Counted from the first letter of the stretch, positions 46,617 to 59,110 are shown. The stretch: 64,000 nt of DNA from Cymbidium sinense (GCA_021442155.1 JAKCPB010000358.1:372001-436000), one strand, 5' to 3'. The notes: generated by a model from the letters alone, not told the origin. Program-made: numbers and translations.

Positions 46617-47640
46617 ATGTTTAATTTTCTTATTTGGAATGTTAGAGGGATTAGTACCCTCTCTATTTGTAATCGTATTAGAAATCTTTGTCGCATTCAG
46701 AATATTTCTATACTCATTATTTTGGAACCACTCATTCATTCTAATAAAATTAGCCATGTTGCTAGAATGATCGGCTTTAATAAATTTTACTCTAATGTTA
46801 GTAATAAGATCGGTGTTTTAGAATAATAATTTTGTTGGGTTTTATTATTGATGGTTTTCACAAGTTGTTAATGCTCTAATCTCCGGTGTGACTATTGTAT
46901 TTTAGGCTCCTTTGTTTATGCTTCTTGCTATAGATTTGGTCGTAATCTCCTTTGGGATAATTTGAGGAACTTTTCTACCTCCATCAACAAACCTTGGTTT
47001 GTTGGGAGTGATTTGAACACTATTTTATTATCTTCTAAATAGAGTGGTGGTTGGTCTCCCAATATTCATTCCATGGAAGAATTTTACAATATTGATTGTA
47101 GTTTGAATTATATTGGTATTAAGGACTCTAACTACACTTCATAAAACCCTAGATGTTGGCAAAGGTTGGACAAGATTTTTTCTAATGCTCATTAGATAAC
47201 CCAGTGGCCCACTACTTATGTTAATCACTTAAGCATAACCTTGTCTGATCATGCTCTTCTTGTGGTTTCTATTAAAAATAATTATAATAGTTTAAAAAAC
47301 TCCTCTCCTTTTAGATTTCAGAACATGTGGATTCAGCATATTGATTTCTTTGTTGTTGTAGCTAAGAATTGGAAAGCATCTTTACATCCTAATAATTCAA
47401 TTATGGGGATGAATAGACTATGGTTTAGACTTAAAAGACTTAAACAAAATTTGGGTTGGTGGAACATGCACTGTTTTAAAAGCCTTTTTGCTAATATTAA
47501 AGACTTGGAAATTTTGGTTTATTATCTTTAAGTGTCTATTTTGTCTGAGCTTTCAAAGCTTACAAATTTGACTGAAGCGAAAGGTAAGCTTGCCAATTTC
47601 TAAAACATGGAGGAGACTTACTAGCACCAAAAAGTGGCTA
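46617..47640 (+). pseudogene. LINE-B ORF2, endonuclease region, broken
   Basis: The ATG at 46617 opens MFNFLIWNVRGISTLSI. IIILEPLIHSNKISHVARM-like sequence with the likely catalytic Glu follows, then a stop at 46825. A GDFN-like motif (PWFVGSDLNTILL) lies near 46990-47030. The C-terminal SDHALLVVS motif of this endonuclease family is open at 47241-47275, followed by FRFQNMWIQHIDFF and RLWFRLKRLKQNLGWWN of the linker. These motifs nick target DNA in active relatives. At least three breaks make this copy inactive. Confidence 0.82.
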
Positions 47641-49250
47641 GTAAATATATTACGGATGGTGACAAGAATACTAGATATTTCCATGCTTTGGTTAACTAAA
47701 TAAGAGCTTTCAATAATATTCTAAAAATTATAAATGATAATTGAGATTGGATTTTGGAGAATAATGAGATTAAGGATTTGACTATTAATTACTTTAGAAT
47801 TAATAAGAATTGCCTATGAAGCTATTTAATTCTCAACTAATTCCTTCTACCATAAATAATAATGGTAATGATTTTCTTACCTTGGTGCCTAATGAAGAAG
47901 AAATTCTTTAAGTTCTTAATAGCATGAACACCATTTCTATTGCTGGTCTTGAGGGTTTCATTACTCTATTTTTTCAAAAATGTTGGTTTATCATTAAAAA
48001 TGATTTGATTGAGGCTATGATTAATTTTTTATAATTGTAATCCTTTTCCCATATATTTTTTAGTACTTCTATCATTCTCATTCCAAAGAAAGATAACCTG
48101 ATTATTGGTGTGATTAGACCTATTAGTCTTTGCACCTTCTTCAATAAGTCGATATCCAAAATCCTTACCAACACTTAATCCTTTACTTAATAGACTTATC
48201 TCTCTCAACCAAACTATTTTTTGTTAGAGGTAGATCTATTTCGATAATATTTTACTTGCCAAGAATTAATTCATGATCTTGATGCCAAGAATAGGAGGCC
48301 ACATTCTTTTCAAACTTGATATTACCAAAGCCTTTGATAATATCTCTTGGGATTTCCTTTACCATATTCTAGATTTATTTGGGTTTTCTAAAAATTATTT
48401 TTCTCATTAAAATTGTATCAATAATGCCTTGTTTTGATTTTATTTAATGAGGAAGCTTTGTGCTTCTTTCCCTCTTCTCATGGCTTAAGACAAGGGATCC
48501 CTTATCTCCATTTATTTATTATTGTTGTTGAGTACTTATCTAGGAGCATCAATGACTTATTCTTAAATAATCCTAGTACATACTACAACTCTTGGTGGTC
48601 TCCTGTTTCCCATCTAATTTTGCTATGATTTCATCATTTTGTGCAATGCTTCCATTCATCACATCGACCATCTTAAGAATTTTTTAAATAAATTTGGTAG
48701 AGAAAGTGGCCTTTCGATCAATGATAACAAAAACTATTTTATCATGTACTCTAACATCTCAAATAATATTATCAATCAAATCCTTCATATCACAAATTTT
48801 AAACATCAACACTTACCTCTTAAGTACTTGGGTGCTCCGCTCTTTAAATGCCCGAAATGTTCCCATCTCTTTGATGAGAAAATTCAAAAAATTTAAAATA
48901 AAATATATGTTTGGGAATTCCATTTACTATTCTTTGGTGGTAGGCTCACCATCATTAAAAGAACTCTCTACTCTATGCATCTTTATTTGATTCAAACCAT
49001 TATTCCAACTAATGCTAATCTTATCAAAATTGATCATTTGCTTAACAATTTTTTTTGGGGCTCTAATAATTCTATCAAAAGAATGCATTAGACATCTTGG
49101 CATAAATGTTGTGGTTCTTTGGGTAAAGGTGCTCTTGATTACAAACCTATCTGTGAAGCTATCATTACTTTCTCTCATAAACTTTGATGAAATTTTAGCA
49201 AGAATGATAGCCTTCAGGCTAATTTTATGATGAAAAATTTTGTCAAGGTA
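47641..49250 (+). pseudogene. LINE-B ORF2, reverse transcriptase region, broken
   Basis: Motifs in order: NTRYFHALVN (about 47670), IRPISLCTFFNKSI (about 48115-48150), FKLDITKAFDNISWDFLYHI (about 48310-48368), NEEALCFFPSSHGLRQG (48440-48498), YLSRSIND, a damaged ADD site near 48618-48640 (TTTTGCTATGATTTCATC, a codon lost), then ESGLSINDNKNYF and LPLKYLGAPLFKCP (48639-48896). The thumb part, NFFWGSNNSIKRMH-like, is near 49040-49090. Order and spacing match plant LINE reverse transcriptases. Confidence 0.84.
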
Positions 49251-49915
49251 AACACCCTCTTAACTGTGCTTATAAAGTTGGTGACTCTCTAGTTTGGAAA
49301 AGGCTTTGTTCCATTAAATGGGTTGCTAAATCATTAATTTCTTGGGGTATCCAGCCGGGATCTTCTTTCTTTTGGCAAGACAATTAGATTAGCAATGGTT
49401 CGATTGACACCCAATTATGTACACACTCTACTACTGCTATCAAAGTTAATTCTTTTTGGCTTAATAATAATTGGAATGAAAACAAACTTGATAACTATAT
49501 CCCTACTTCTCTTTTTGACAACTTTAAAAATATTCTATTCTAGCAACCCGATCAAATTCTTTTAAACTTTCTCATAATGGTGATTTTGTTCTTAAAGAGG
49601 TTTGGAACTTTATTAGAGATAAACTTCAACCTTCTAATGTTTTATTAAACTTTGGAACAATATCATTCCCATTTCTTATTTTTAGCTTGGATGATTTTGA
49701 ATAACTATATTCTGTGGACTCTTTGCTCTACTAAAGGGTTTTGTTTACCTTCAAAGTGCTATTGTTGCTTTCATATTGAAAATGTAAATCATGTCTTTAT
49801 CAATGGTGCTAATGCTTCTAAATTATGGTTTTGGTCTGATGATTTATTTAATACCAACTATTTTCAAGGCTCCCTTTCTTTATAGCAACTTGTTGAAGCA
49901 TGTTTCAAAAACACT
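49251..49915 (+). pseudogene. LINE-B ORF2, zf-RVT-like region
   Basis: The open stretch at 49652-49885 has ILWTLCSTKGFCLPSKCYCC, then NVNHVFINGANASKLWFWSD. This resembles the zf-RVT domain after plant LINE reverse transcriptases (Cys pair, then His, then Trp). The last expected Cys is replaced by Gly in INGA. Sequence before it (49251-49640) matches LINE-A closely (VNTLLTVLIKLVTL-like frame) but has stops. Confidence 0.7.
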
Positions 49916-50664
49916 GTGAAAGGTCATATAAAAGTTTTAATTGCTATTTCCCTTATCTGGTTCATCTGGATGGATGTGTATGATGCTAAATATAATGGTA
50001 TTCCTATGAACCATAAAAGGATCCTGGCTAGAACTAAAGAAAAAATTCATGCTCTTTTTAATGATAGTCTTATTAGTAACATTCATTTTAGAGATTACAA
50101 ATTTATGTCTAAAAAATTGGGTATCATTCTGCATGAACTTGACCCTCATAAAGGTGCTAGAATTATCTATTGGATCAAACATAAAGAAAATGTGATTAAA
50201 GTTAATACTGATGGTTCTATTACTAGCAATAAATATGGCTATGGTGGTATCCTTAGAGATTCTAAAGGTACTATCATTTGTACTTTTTCCCACCCTCTCA
50301 AAGCCTATTATGTTCTCTTCGCTGAGTTTATGGTTGTTAATAAAGCAATTGATATTTATTTGAATAGTGGTTTCCTCAACATCTGGATTAAAGTTGATGC
50401 TCTCTTACTTTTTGATTTCCTTAATTCCAATAAAAATGGGAATGTTGAATTATTTTATCATCTTAATCATACTGAAGTTATGCTTTCTCAACTTTCTTTT
50501 AAATTTTTCACATCCTTTGTGAATGTAATGCTTGTGCTAATTATTTAGCTAAATTGGGTGTCAACTTGACTGAGTTCACTTTATTTGAAAACCAAACTTT
50601 GCCTAAATTATTAAGAGGTTTGGATAATATGGATAATACTAGATTACCTTATCTTAGATTATAA
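49916..50664 (+). pseudogene. LINE-B ORF2, RNase H domain, almost intact
   Basis: Open for 210 codons to a stop at 50546-50548. The domain starts near residue 94: VIKVNTDGSI with Asp99, YGYGGILRDSKGTIICTFSH, AEFMVVNKAI with Glu137, NIWIKVDALLLF with Asp161. These fit three of the four RNase H acidic residues. A one-base shift near 50515 moves the end into another frame: CECNACANYLAKLGVN then TLPKLLRGL to TAA at 50662-50664. There the usual Asp of the ADxLA motif is Asn. The first 90 residues are the linker typical of these ORF2 proteins (SLIWFIWMD). Confidence 0.85.
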
Positions 50665-52446
50665 TTTCTTTGATTGGTTTTATCCTTTTTTGATGATCTT
50701 TGTTTTTTTGGCATTGTTAAACCATCTTTGGGTTGTGTCAACTTCTAATTTTCCTCTTCAATTTTATTTTTTTTGGCCTGGTTTTTGCTCCCATATGGTT
50801 TTTTGTCAAGGTAGTGTTTTTGGTTTTTCAGCTTGGTTTGGTAACCTGTCTGCTGGCTTTTATCAAAATTTTCCCTTGGCTATTTCCTATTTCCTTCATC
50901 TAGTTTGTGGCTTTAGCTGGTACAAGAATTTCCTTCTGTATGGGTTTTGCCTCTTTTCTAGCCTCTCTACAAATCTATTATACCTACTGCTGTGGTGGTG
51001 ATCTATGGGGTTTGGTTGGCTACTTGTGTTGGCTGGTAATATTTACTATTTGGGTTGGTTGGATGGTTATTTTGGGAGGTTTATCAATTGGTTATTTTTG
51101 GCATGGTGGAGGTGGTTTGCCAGTTGTTTATAGATTGGGGTTTGGTGGTTGTTGGGACTATTTCTGGTTGGATTTTTTTGGTTATGGGTTGGACTTCCTC
51201 TTGTAATATTGAGGCTTTTGGTTTGGGTATTATTTTGAAATGGCGAGTTGATGGCTATTGTATGGCTATTTTTGGGCCTTGGCTGCTAGTTTTTTATTTT
51301 TGTGTCTTTCTTGAGCTATTTTTGTTATTTGGCTTGTTATATGTCTCTTATGTATCTTTCTATCTTTGGTTTTTCTACCCTTCCGGATTGGTTTTTCTTT
51401 GATTGGGAGGTTGTTTTTCTTCACCTTCCCGAAGCTATTTTGGATGCTTGATGACTGTTGTTGGTCTTGATACTAAGGTTTTTAGGTTTGATGACTTGGA
51501 TCTTCTTCTATTGAGGTGGTTTTCTAGGAGGATTATTTGGATAAATGTTTATTTTGTTTGGCTTGACTGGTTGGAGGAGTGGATATCTTGCTATTTTTTT
51601 TGCTCCTTTGACCTTTAGGAAATTAGTTATCTTTCTGATTATTTTCTAGTTTCCTGCTTGGTCTCATCTCTCTATATAGAAGAACACCCTCTTCCTATTG
51701 GGATGGCGACTTGCTCACCACCTCTTGCAGGCTAGATTTTTTGTTTGGTGGGTGGAGGATCGAGCACTTATGGTTTTCCTTTTGCTCTTTGTCCTCTTTT
51801 AGTGTTGTTACCCATATCATGATGTTTGCTCATCTTGAATTGGTTATTCTCATTGGTGGTGCCTCTGGTGCTCCTTCTATTTTGCTACTATCCTTGTGGG
51901 TTGCTTAACCACTCTTTTAAGCTTGAATGTCTAGTGGATTGGTAGTTTGCTATATTGCTTTGATGATTTTGCTGGAGGACGCCTTTGGATTATGTGTGAC
52001 ACGAGGTATGGGCAATGATGGCCTTGATGTTTCCCACTCTTTCTTCTTTTGGCTGGTAGTGCTATATGTAAGTGTGGTCATCTTGTTTCTTGAGAAGATT
52101 GTAAGGCTTAAGCCTTTTCTTTACTTTACTCCTTTTATCTTCTCCTACTCTTTATGCTCGATTAATTGTAGTCATCCTTTCAAAAGTATGTTGTAGATTT
52201 CTTTATAGTTTGAAGACTCTTTAGGTGGATCTTACTAGCATGGACTATGAAGTTGGTTGTCCATACATGGATTTTCTTTTGTTGTTTATTTGGTTTCTTT
52301 TCTTTTTCTTTCTTTCCCTAATTAATGTAATAGTAAGGGAGTTTATTTGTTTAGAACTTATTTTATCTCTTTGAGCATTAGCTTACAGATTTAATCCCTT
52401 TAATGACTTTGTACCTTTTTTTTGTAATAAAATTTTTTTTCTAAAA
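50665..52446 (+). other. LINE-B 3' UTR, T/G-rich
   Basis: About 1.8 kb, poor in A from 50690 to about 52200, with TTGGTTGG, TTTTTGG and GTTGTTGG words. This yields chains of overlapping hydrophobic frames (50690-51402, 51403-52196) that have no protein-like conservation with LINE-A. It ends with a TTGTAATAAAAT signal and an A-rich tail at 52441-52456. Confidence 0.75.
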
Positions 52447-53347
52447 AATAAAATAAAACCCTAAACCCTAAAACCTAACTAAACCTAAACCCTAAAACCC
52501 TAATCCTTAAATCAGAAACTAACCTAAATTCAAAACCCTAAACCTTAAACCCTAAATCATAAATAACTAACTATAAACCTAAACTAAAACTAAAAAAAAC
52601 CTAAACCCTAAAGTCTAAACCTAAACTTAAACCTCAACCCTAAACAACCTAAAACTAACCCTAAACCCTAAACCTAAACCTAATCCTAAAACCCTAACCT
52701 AACTAAACTAAATACTAAACCCTAAACCTAAAACTTAAACCCTAAACTAAACTAACTATAAACTTAAAACCCTAAAGCAAAGCCTAAACCCTAAACTAAA
52801 CCCTAAAACTATAACCCTAAATAGTTAACCTAAACCTAAAACTAAACTAAAACACTAAACTAAAGCTAAAACACTAAACACTAAACCCTAAACCCTAAAC
52901 CTAAACCCTAAACCCTAAACCTTAAAATCCTAAACCTTAAAACCGTAAACCCTAAACCCTAAACCGTAAACCCTGAAAACATAAAAACCTAAACTAATTA
53001 AAACTTCAAATTAAAATGAAAAAACCTAAACCTAAATAAGATAAAAAAGAAAATAAATGAAAAATGTAAACTAAAACCTAAACCTAAACATAAAAATAAT
53101 ATAAACTAATAAAAATAAACTAAAATAAAATAAAATAAAAAATAAAAATATAAAATAATATCTAAACCTAAAAAATAAAATAAAAATAAAACTAAACTAA
53201 AAAAATTAACATAAACCTAAACATACACCAAAAAATAAAGTAAAATAAAAAACATAAACTAAATAAATAAACCTAAAATAAATAAACAAAAAATAAAAAA
53301 ATAAAAAATAAAATAAACTAAAATAAATAAAAAATAAACTAAACTAA

Positions 53348-53385
53348 CTAAATAAACCTATACATACCAATTTACTTAATTTTTT
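53348..53385 (+). repeat. Monomer-end box 21
   Basis: CTAAATAAACCTATACATA then CCAATTTACTTAATTTTTT. Confidence 0.8.
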
Positions 53386-53644
53386 CAAAATACCCTAAAC
53401 CCTAAACCCTAAAACTAACCCAAATTAACCCTAAACCTACAATCCTAAAACCTAAACCTAAACCTAAAAATAAAATAAAAATACAACTCAACTATAAAAT
53501 AAACCTAAAAAATAAACAAAAATGAAACATCTAAACTAAAATAAATAAGTATAAACTAAATGAACTAAACAAAATAAAAAAAACATAAATAAAAATAAAA
53601 AATAAAATAAACTGAAATAAAAAAAAAATCAAATAAACTAAATA

Positions 53645-53695
53645 AAGAAAAGAAGAAATGATGAATCTGAATTTGTTCTCTATTAAAGAAAAAAT
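53645..53695 (+). pseudogene. GR-RBP 3' UTR tail remnant (copy 14)
   Basis: Only the last 50 bases of the GR-RBP 3' UTR remain: AAGAAGAAATGATGAATCTG, AATTTGTTCTCTATTAAAG and an A-run. The subfamily-a flank (CCTTAAACTAAAACTTGAAC) follows. It joins AAATAAA satellite on the left with no box or leader, so the front was lost by recombination or deletion. Confidence 0.8.
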
Positions 53696-55320
53696 AAAAA
53701 CCTTAAACTAAAACTTGAACCCTAAACCTAAAATCTAAACCCTAAACCATAAAAACCATAAACCCTAAACCCTAAACCCTAAACCCTAAAACCCTAAACT
53801 TAAACCTAAACCCTAAACCTAAAAAACCTAAACCCTAACTCTAAAACCTACAACCCTAAACCTCTAAACCCCAAACCCTAAACAAAACCCTAAACCCTAT
53901 ACTAGACCCTAAACCCTAAACCCCCTAACCTTAAAAACCCAAAAACCTAAACCTAAACTAAATAATACCTAAAAATAAAAGAAATAAAAAGACCTAAACC
54001 TAAATAAAATAAAATAAATAAAATAAAATAAAATAAAAATCTAAACTAAAACCTAAACCTAAACCAAAACCTAAACCTAAACCTAAACCTAAGACTAAAA
54101 GTATAATAAATAAAATAATAAAATTACTCTAAATTAAAATAAATAATAACCTAAACTAAAGTAAAAAAATAAAATAAACCTAAGAATAAAAACCTAAATA
54201 AATAAATACTAAATGTAAAATAAAAATAAAATAATCCTAAACTAAAATAAAATAAAAACTAAATAAAATCATAAACCTAAAAAATATAATCTAAAGATAA
54301 ATAAAAGAAAATGCAAACCCTAAACTAAAAATAAAAATTTTACCTAAAATAAAAATAAAATGAACAAAATAAAATAAACCTAAACCAAAACTAAAATAAA
54401 CTAAATTAAAATAAATAAAACCTAAACCTAAACCTAAAATAAACTACACCTAAACCCTACACTTAATAAAATAAAATAAACCTAAACCTAAAGTAAAAAA
54501 AAACCTAAAATAAAAACCTATAACCTAACCCTAAAAAGCTAAAATCCTAAACCAAAACTTAATAAAACCTAATATTAAAATAAATAAAAAAACCTAAACC
54601 AAAATAAAATAAAAAATAAAATAAAATAGAAACATAACTAAAACCTAAACATAAACCAAAAAAGAAAATAACATAAGAAATAAAAACTAAATTAAAACAA
54701 AATAAGAAAAAACCAAAAGTAAATTAAAAAATAAAAAACCTAAATAAAATAAAAACTAAACCTGAAATAAAAATAGAACAAACCTAAAGTAAATTTAAAT
54801 AAAAATTAAAAAAACTAAAGAACAAATAGACCTAAAAATAATACTTAAAACTAAATAAAAAATAAAACCTAAACCCTAAACATAAAAAAAACCTAAACCA
54901 AAAATAAACTAGACTAAACTAAATTAAATAAAACCTAAACCTAAACCTAAAATAAACTAAACATAAACCTAAACTAAATAAAATAAAATAAACTAAAAAT
55001 AAACTTAAACATAAACAAAAAATAATACCTAAAAATAAACCTAAAATAAAAACCTAAAACTTAAACTTAAGAAAATAAAATAAAAGCCTAAACCAAAACC
55101 TAAAAATAAAAAAGAAAACCTAAACCTAAATAATAAAATAAAATAAAACTAAACTAAAAATGACCTAAACTTAAACATAAACCTAAAAAAATAAACTAAA
55201 ATAAATAAACCTAAAATAAATATACTAAACTAAATAAAATAAAATAAACCAAAATAAAAAATAAAAAATGAAATAAACTAAAATAAATAAACAATAAACT
55301 AAAATAAATAAAAAATAAAC

Positions 55321-55354
55321 TAAGTAAACCTAAACCTACTAGTTTACTTAATTT
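55321..55354 (+). repeat. Monomer-end box 22
   Basis: TAAGTAAACCTAAAC then CTACTAGTTTACTTAATTT, the full core. Confidence 0.88.
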
Positions 55355-56146
55355 GAAAAGAATAAAAATAAATAAAATAAATAAAATGAAATAAAAAAAC
55401 CTAAACTTTAAACCTACAATCGTAAACCTTAAACACTAAACCCTAAACCCTAAACCCTAAAACACTAAACCTTAAACCTTAAACCCTAAACCCTAAAACC
55501 TAAAACTCTAAAACGTAAACCCTAAAACCTAAACCCTAAACCCTAAACCTAAAACCTAAAAAAACCTAAAACTCTAAATAAATAAAAAAAAGCCTAAACC
55601 TAAATAAAATAAAATAAAATAAAACCTAAACCTAAGCCTAAACCTAAACCTAAAAAAAATAAAATAAAAAATAAAACTAAACTAAAGTAAAATAAATAAA
55701 AATCTAAACTAAACTAAAAAACCTAAATAAAATAAAAAATAAACCTAAAATAATAATAATATAATCTAAAATAAAATAGAAGAATAACTAAATAAAACCT
55801 AAACCCTAAACTAAAAAACATAAAAATAAAATAAAAAATAAAATAAACCTAAACCTAAAATAACATAAATAAAACCTAAACCTAAACCCGAACCCAAAAT
55901 AAAATAACATATACTAAAAGTAAACCTAAACATAAACTAAAAAATAAAACCTAAAAATAAACCTAAAATAAAAACCTAAAACCTAAACCTAAAAAATTAA
56001 AATAAAAATGAAAACCTAAACCTAAATATAGAAAATAAGAAATTAACTAAAATAAAAAACATAAAATACAATAAATAAACCTAAAATAAATAAACTAAAC
56101 TAAATAAAAACAAAAATAAATTGAAATAAAAATTATAAATAAAATA

Positions 56147-56183
56147 AACTAAATAAACCAAAACCTACCACTTTACTTTATTT
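56147..56183 (+). repeat. Monomer-end box 23
   Basis: AACTAAATAAACCAAAACCTA then CCACTTTACTTTATTT. Confidence 0.8.
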
Positions 56184-57180
56184 AAAAAGAAATAAAAAAA
56201 TAAAAAAAATAAAAATAACCCTAAACCCTAAACCCTAAACCCTAAACCCTAAACCTTAAAACCTTAAACCTTAAACCATAAAATAACCCTAAACCGTAAA
56301 AACCCTAATCCTTATAGCCGAAACACTAATCCATAAACCTTCAATCTTAACCCTAAACTCTAAACCCTAAAAACCTAAACCTTAAAATCGTAAATCTTAA
56401 ACCCTAAATCCTAAACCCCAAAAACATAAAAATCTCAACCTAAACTAAATAAAACCTAAAAAATCCTGAATAAATAAAAAAAAATAAAATAAAAAAAAAC
56501 TAATCTAAAAAACTAAACCTAAAAAAAAATAAAATAAAATAAAATTAAAATAAACTAAAAATAAAATAAAGGAAAACCTAAACTAAAAAATAAAATAAAC
56601 CTAAGTATAGAAAACTATATAAATAAAACTAAACTTAAAATAAAATAAAGTAAACCTAAAATAAAATAAAATAAAAATTAAAGAAAAACCTAAACCTAAA
56701 AAAATAAACCTAGAAAAACCTACTAATAAATAAACAATAAAACTTAAACCCTAAGCTAAAAAAAACTAAACCTAAAATAAAAATGCAATAAACAAAATAA
56801 AATAAACCTAAACCTAAACTAAAATAAATAAAAACAAAACCTAAACCAAACATAAACTAAACATAAACCTAAACCTAAACTAAACAAAATCAAATAAACT
56901 AAAAAAAATCTAAATCTAAACTGAAAAATAAAACCTAAAAATAAACCTAAAATAAAAACCTAAAACCTAAACCTAACAAAAATAAAATAAAAACCAACCT
57001 AAACCTAAACCTAAAAATAAAAAATAAAACCTAAACCTAAAAAAAATAATAAAAAGAAAACTAGACTAAAAAGTAAACATAAACCTAAACCTAAACTTTA
57101 AAAGTTAACTAAAACCAAAAACCTAAACTAAAATAATTAAATTAAATGGAATAAAAAATATAAATAAATAAAAAAATAAT

Positions 57181-57216
57181 CTAAATAAACTAAACCTACT
57201 CGTTTACTTAATTTTT
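57181..57216 (+). repeat. Monomer-end box 24
   Basis: CTAAATAAACTAAAC then CTACTCGTTTACTTAATTT. GR-RBP copy 12 begins 302 bases later. Confidence 0.85.
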
Positions 57217-57517
57217 TTATTTTAAAAAATGCTCCTAAACCCTAAACCCTAAACCTACAACACTAAACCTATAATCTAAAAAAACCATAAAACCTTAAAC
57301 CATAAATCCTAAACCCAAACCCTAAACCCTAAAAGCATAAAACCCTAAACCCTAAACTCTAAACCTTAAACCCTAACACTAAACCTTAAACCTTAAACCC
57401 TAACCCTAAACACTAAACCTAAACCTAAAGTCTAATCCTAAACTTAAAGTAACTAAATAAATTAAAAATAAACCTAAACCCTAAAACCTTATAAACATAA
57501 ACCTAAACCTAAACCCT

Positions 57518-57980
57518 AAGAATGAGCAGAACCTTGATGGCAGGAACATCACCATCAACCAGGCTCAGTCTAGTTCTATTAGTGGAGGTGAAGGCAGAGG
57601 CGGCGATTATTGTAGTGGTGGTGGGGGATCTAGAGGTGCTAGTGGATATGGAGATGGTTGTTGGAGTAGTGGTGGTTATGGAGGTGGGAAGAGCAATAGA
57701 GGTTGTAGCCGTGGTGGCGGCGGAGGGAGAGATCGAGGATCTGATGGTGGATCCCACTACACGAGAGGCCGGGCTGGTTCTGATGGGAACTGGAGTAACT
57801 AAAGAACAGTAGATCTGATCTACTACTCATGGAACAATGTCTTTCATTTTGCTCTATGCATTCTCATTTTTTATCTATGTCACCGCTTCTATCTTAGAAA
57901 ACTTGGTGTGTTACTTGGTTGATGAAATCAAAAAAAAAGAAATGTTGAATTTGAATTTGTTCTCTTTTAAAATTAAAAAA
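57518..57980 (+). pseudogene. GR-RBP copy 12: 5'-truncated but with an open reading frame
   Basis: The best-kept copy. Read from 57521 to the TAA at 57800-57802 it gives 93 codons with no stop or frameshift: NEQNLDGRNITINQAQ (end of the RRM), then a Gly/Ser/Arg-rich tail (GGEGRGGDYCSGGGGSRG, GYGGGKSNRG, SRGGGGGRDRGSDGG, HYTRGRAG) and SDGNWSN. There is no ATG in this frame and two thirds of the RRM are missing, so it is not a working gene by itself. About 40 bases of the 3' UTR are deleted after ATGTCTTTCA. The A-rich tail ends near 57980. The larger Val-rich frame starting at 57522 is a shadow. Subfamily a. Confidence 0.9.
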
Positions 57981-59110
57981 CTAAAATCATAAACCCTAAA
58001 CTAAAACCTGAACCCTAGACGTAAAACCTAACACTCAACCCTAAACCCCAAACCATAAAAACCCTAACCCTTAAACACTAAACCCTAAACCCTATACCCT
58101 AAACCCCAAACCCCAAACCCTAAATCCTCAACTAACCCTAAACCCTCAACTAAACCTTATTCCCCTAAACCTAAACCCCAAAACCTAAACCTAAACTAAT
58201 TAAAACCTAAAAAATAAATAAATAAAAGCCTAAACCAAAAAAAAAATTAAAAATTAAAATAAAATAAAAACCTAAACTAAAACCTAAACCTAAACCTAAA
58301 AAGAAAATAAAATTAAAAATAAAATTTAGATGAAAAAAAAAACCTAAACTAAACTAAAAAAATCAAAAACAAAAATAAAATAAAAACTAATCCTAAAATA
58401 AAAATAAAATAAACCTAAGATATAATCAAATAAAAACTAAATAAAACCCTAAGCATAAAAAATATACTTGAAAATAAATAAAAATAAAAAAAACCCTAAA
58501 CTAAAAAACCTAAACCTAAAAATAAAATAAAATAAAGTTAAAAAACTAAAATAAACTAAATAAAAATAAATAAAACCAAAACCTAAACTTAAAATATAAT
58601 AAACCTAAACCTCAACATAGACCTAATAATAGAAACTTCAACCTAAACTAAAAAATAATACCTTAAATAAAAATCTAAAACCTAAACCTAAGAAAATAAA
58701 ATAATAACCTAAACCTAAACCTATAAATAAATAATAAAACTGAAACAAAAAAAATAAAAAAAAATAAAAAACACTAAACTAAAAAAATTAACACAAACCT
58801 AAACCTAAACCTACAAAATAAACTAAAATAAAAAACCTAAACTAAAATAAATAAAACAAACTAAATAAAGTTAAAAAAGACCTAAATAAAAATAAAAAAT
58901 AAAATAAATTAAAATAAATATAAAATAAACTACATAATGATAAACCTAAAAAAATAAAATGAACAAAAATAAATCTAAACCAAAACCTAATCCTAAAAAA
59001 ATAAACTAAAATAAATAAACATAAAAAATAAACTAAACTAAATAAAAATAAACTGAAATAAAAAAAATTAAGAAAACTAAAATAAAAAATAAAGTTAACT
59101 AAAAGAAATA

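Larger units (their letters stand above)
45055..52446 (+). mobile_element. LINE-B, near full-length plant LINE, better preserved
   Basis: About 7.4 kb, same organisation as LINE-A: ORF1 (45144-46616), ORF2 (46617-50664), 3' UTR (50665-52430), a TTTTGTAATAAAAT signal and an A-rich tail passing into AAACCCTAAACCC. Its 5' end (TTCTGCACCTGGCTTTGG) and early 5' UTR differ from LINE-A. Similarity begins at the KSFKDA motif of ORF1. The 3' UTR also diverges from LINE-A and F1-F5 over most of its length, so it may belong to a sister family. Frameshifts and stops remain in both ORFs, but the longest open stretch of the window (49916-50548) lies here. Confidence 0.9.
52447..57517. repeat. Telomere-like satellite with boxes 21 to 24
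   Basis: CCCTAAA heads at about 52450-52980, 53390-53460, 53700-53940, 55390-55560, 56215-56420 and 57225-57430, alternating with AAATAAA bodies. It contains a GR-RBP tail remnant (53645-53695). The GR-RBP leader lies at 57434-57517. No gene. Confidence 0.9.

Noticed and set aside
50690..52196. Similar hydrophobic frames after LINE-B ORF2
   Set aside because: Same cause: T/G-rich 3' UTR, with no shared protein sequence between the two LINEs.
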